From contig NZ_JHZK01000024.1 of assembly GCF_000688515.1 (NCBI RefSeq), positions 1 to 58,923 on the forward strand: 58,923 nt of DNA, given 5' to 3'. Source of the DNA: Afifella pfennigii DSM 17143 (GTDB lineage: Bacteria; Pseudomonadota; Alphaproteobacteria; Rhizobiales; Afifellaceae). The stretch's first letter is position 1, and each line of letters starts with the position of its first letter. The translations under genes and the position numbers were made by a program. The notes beneath the pieces were generated by a model. That model had not been told where the DNA came from. It worked only from the letters and a program-made list of their open reading frames with translations, and searched no databases. Shown here one piece after another: positions 57,031-58,923 of this stretch.

Positions 57031-58063
57031 TCTGCCGGTCCAGGCGCTTGTCCCGGAAGTCCCCTATCACATGGTGTGGCTGGCGACGGATGCCTGTACG
57101 GCGCGCTGCTGGCATTGCTCGTCCAATTCCGCCAAGCGCTCGCCCGACGAGCTTGACACCGGCGAGGCCAAGGCTCTCATCGACGAGCTTGCCGAGGCCG
57201 GGGTCGTCGATCTCGGTATTTCCGGCGGCGAGCCGCTGCTGCGCCGCGACATCATGGAGGTGATGCGCCATGCCCGCGATCGCGGCATGAGCTTCGGCAT
57301 CGCCTCCAACGGCGCCAAGCTGGCGCCAAGGCGCGCCGAGGAGCTCGCCGAGCTCGGCCTTGGCCGCCTCCAGGTCAGCCTGGACGGCTTCGCGGAGGAG
57401 CACGACAGCCTGCGCCGCTGGCCGGGCCTGTTCGCGCGGGTTCTGAAGACGATCGCCACGGCGCGCGCCGCCGGCCTTCGCGTGCATGTGTGCTGCACGA
57501 TCACGCGTCTGAGCGCCGACCGGCTGGAGGATTTCACCGCCTTTCTGGCCGAGACCGGCATTCGCCGCCTCAACCTCTCGCGTTTCGTGCCGACCGGGCG
57601 CGGCACGGCGGCGCTCGATCCGGGAGACGCGGCCTGGCGCGGCATCATCATCCGCTGCGCGGCGCTGAAGCGCGCCTATGCCGGGCGGATGGAGATCACC
57701 ACCCATTTGGCGCAGGAGGCGCTCGTCGATCCCGATGTGATGGCGATGCCGGTCTTCGCCGGCTGTCAGGCCGGCCGGGGCCAGGGCTGCGTGACCGCCA
57801 ACGGGACCGTGCTGCCTTGCGTGCTCCTGCCGCTGGCGCTCGGCAACATCCGCCAGAAGGGATTTCGCCGCATCTGGGCCGAATCGCCCGTGGTGCGCGA
57901 GCTCAAGGACCGCAGCCGGCTGGCCGGAGCCTGTGGCGCATGCGGCCTGCGCGAGCGTTGCGGCGGCTGCCGTGCGCTCGCCTATGCCCGTTCGGGCAAT
58001 GCGTTGGGCGAGGACCCGCGCTGCTGGACGATGCAGGAGCGGCCAGCCCGGCTCCTGCAATAA
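57023..58063 (+). CDS. Radical SAM/SPASM protein 2
   Basis: A 346-residue paralogue of radical SAM 1 with the cluster motif at the same positions, C25-x3-C29-x2-C32 (CTARCWHC), and SGGEPLLRRD. The SPASM-like tail has GCQAGRGQGCVTANG, PCVLLPLALGNIR, ACGACGLRERCGGCRALAYA and DPRCW. Both enzymes share SRF/SEY-VP-x-GRG near residue 190-200, but identity outside motifs is moderate, so they probably do different steps on one substrate. It follows the PqqD-like gene with an 8-base overlap. The first gene has a similar domain layout. Confidence 0.92.
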   Translation: MGDLPVQALVPEVPYHMVWLATDACTARCWHCSSNSAKRSPDELDTGEAKALIDELAEAGVVDLGISGGEPLLRRDIMEVMRHARDRGMSFGIASNGAKLAPRRAEELAELGLGRLQVSLDGFAEEHDSLRRWPGLFARVLKTIATARAAGLRVHVCCTITRLSADRLEDFTAFLAETGIRRLNLSRFVPTGRGTAALDPGDAAWRGIIIRCAALKRAYAGRMEITTHLAQEALVDPDVMAMPVFAGCQAGRGQGCVTANGTVLPCVLLPLALGNIRQKGFRRIWAESPVVRELKDRSRLAGACGACGLRERCGGCRALAYARSGNALGEDPRCWTMQERPARLLQ

Positions 58064-58083
58064 CCAAGACGGAGGAGGACGCC

Positions 58084-58629
58084 ATGTCTGCAAGAGAGGT
58101 TGTTGAGCGCTACTTCAAGCACATCCAGGAGCTGCGCGCCGGCCGCGAGGGGGCGGTCGAAGCGCTCCTCGATCTGTGGGACGAGGACGGCGTCTTTGAG
58201 TTCGCCGGCGCGCCGCCCGTCGTCGGCACTTTCAAGGGGCGCAACGCCATCCACGCGCTCTACAAGAACCGGCTGGCGGCGAACGGCATGAAGATCGAGC
58301 TGGAAGGCGATGGCGGCGCCGAGGCGGCAAGGGATGCGGCGCTCGGTCTGGTGGAGACGCGCGTGCACCGCGTGCGCAGCCTCGACCGCAAGGAGCCGGA
58401 CGACGGGGCGGAGCGTATCGCCGCCGGCTGGACCACGGTGATCGGCACGAGCGACGAGCGCGGCTTTGAGATCTCCGGCAATCACGCCTTCCTGATCAAG
58501 GACGACCTCATCCAGTCGCTGAAGGTGGTGGCCTCGCCCAAGGCCGACCCCACGGAGCAGTTCAGGATGGAGGGCCTGTCGGTGGACGATATCGGCCGGC
58601 TCTCCCTGGCCGCCTGGGCGGTCGTCTAG
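58084..58629 (+). CDS. SnoaL/NTF2-like protein, C-terminus set by IS insertion
   Basis: A 181-residue soluble protein of the NTF2-like fold (ketosteroid isomerase superfamily): VVERYFKHIQELRAGREG, LLDLWDEDGVFEFAGAPPVVG, FKGRNAIHALYKNRL and a C-terminal part with HAFLIKDDLIQSLKVV. NTF2-like proteins bind small hydrophobic ligands or act as isomerases and cyclases. GGAGG precedes ATG 58084; it starts 20 bases after radical SAM 2, so it is in the same operon. Its TAG stop is made by the end of an IS630-type element, so the original C-terminus may have been longer. Confidence 0.82.
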   Translation: MSAREVVERYFKHIQELRAGREGAVEALLDLWDEDGVFEFAGAPPVVGTFKGRNAIHALYKNRLAANGMKIELEGDGGAEAARDAALGLVETRVHRVRSLDRKEPDDGAERIAAGWTTVIGTSDERGFEISGNHAFLIKDDLIQSLKVVASPKADPTEQFRMEGLSVDDIGRLSLAAWAVV

Positions 58630-58923
58630 AGCATCTTCGATGAACTTAGAGTCGGTTTGAGGCTTCACGCGGTCTGGCTTGTCTGATTCGATGCTGCTGG
58701 TGATTTGCCAGGAGGTGAAGATGTCGAGGAGCCTGAGCGGCGACCTTCGCGGCCGTGTGATCGCGGCGATTGAGGATGGAGTTTCGACGCGCGAGGCGGC
58801 GCGGCGCTTTTGCATCGGGATCTCGACGGCCGGGGCCTGGTATCGCCGCTATCGCGAGACCGGCGAGACGGAGGCTCGCAAGCAGGGCCAGCCGTCACGC
58901 TCCAAGCTCGATGCGCACGAGGC
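58627..58923 (+). mobile_element. IS630-type insertion sequence, left end
   Basis: The sequence from TA at 58627 (TAGAGCATCTTCGATGAAC...) to the window end is an IS left end followed by a transposase gene with an IS630-like helix-turn-helix. IS630-family elements insert at TA. The right end is outside the window. The first 30 bases resemble the ends of the MITE-like elements at 39355 and 48331. Confidence 0.8.
58722..58923 (+). CDS. IS630-family transposase, N-terminal part
   Basis: A frame starting ATG 58722 with AGGAGG upstream and running to the window edge (about 67 residues). It reads MSRSLSGDLRGRVIAAIEDG, then STREAARRFCIGISTAGAWYRRYRETGE, a helix-turn-helix of the IS630 type, then a basic stretch (KQGQPSRSKLDAHE). 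The DDE catalytic domain is beyond the window. Confidence 0.85.

Overview
The window is high-GC DNA from an alphaproteobacterium, most likely of the order Hyphomicrobiales (Rhizobiales). The clues are a groES-groEL pair under a perfect CIRCE operator, a caa3/aa3 cytochrome oxidase operon running straight into DUF983, SURF1, ispH, thrB and rnhA, a lipid A/KDO cluster carrying DUF4170, DUF374 and DUF2093 genes, an IalB-family protein, and an endonuclease-type MutL. I found no rRNA, tRNA or CRISPR array. The genus cannot be fixed from this window.

Layout. 1-309 is the tail of an IS4-type transposase, followed by palindromic intergenic repeats. 574-9272 holds a DNA-repair glycosylase (tag), a DUF2927 exported protein, two tandem L,D-transpeptidases, two small unknown genes, groEL-groES, wrbA, a DUF427 gene and an exported hypothetical protein. 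9404-12219 is a pair of M16 peptidases, one with a zinc site and one without. 12469-14961 is an EamA exporter divergent from a MocR-type regulator, with a 20-bp palindrome between them. After a six-copy 20-bp tandem repeat come HAD hydrolase, ribF, ileS, lspA, a DUF3035 lipoprotein and mutL, then rsmD/rluB (minus strand), tadA, a CatB/Vat-like acetyltransferase, DUF1428, a patatin-like phospholipase, purD and ubiA. 31162-37394 is the lipid A/KDO region: cysQ-like phosphatase, DUF4170, MsbA-like ABC exporter, DUF374 acyltransferase, waaA, lpxK and DUF2093. A KefB/C-type antiporter and an IalB-like protein follow. 40707-50054 is coxB-coxA-ctaB-coxF-like-ctaG-coxC-DUF983-surf1-ispH-thrB-rnhA. A peroxiredoxin, a DsbD N-terminal-like protein, yqgE and a large membrane GGDEF/EAL protein close the conserved part.

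The most unusual part is the right end (55515-58629). Divergent from the EAL gene is a compact operon of two SPASM-type radical SAM enzymes with a PqqD-like (RiPP recognition element) protein between them, then a SnoaL/NTF2-fold protein. In front of it is an exact Crp/FNR-type box (TTGAC-N4-ATCAA) at the right distance from a -10-like hexamer for a class II FNR/Dnr/FixK-activated promoter. No precursor peptide is evident. The C-terminal cysteine motifs resemble the NirJ/AhbC/AhbD haem-pathway radical SAM proteins, while the PqqD-like partner points to peptide or protein maturation. This is my best candidate for an undescribed system. It is cut off on the right by an IS630-type element whose end supplies the last gene's stop codon.

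A second theme is a family of non-coding mobile repeats of about 270-290 bp with imperfect terminal inverted repeats starting TAGAGC and flanked by TA, resembling the end of the IS630 element. Two full copies and one solo end are present, and their ends provide the ribosome-binding site of thrB and the stop codon of the patatin gene.
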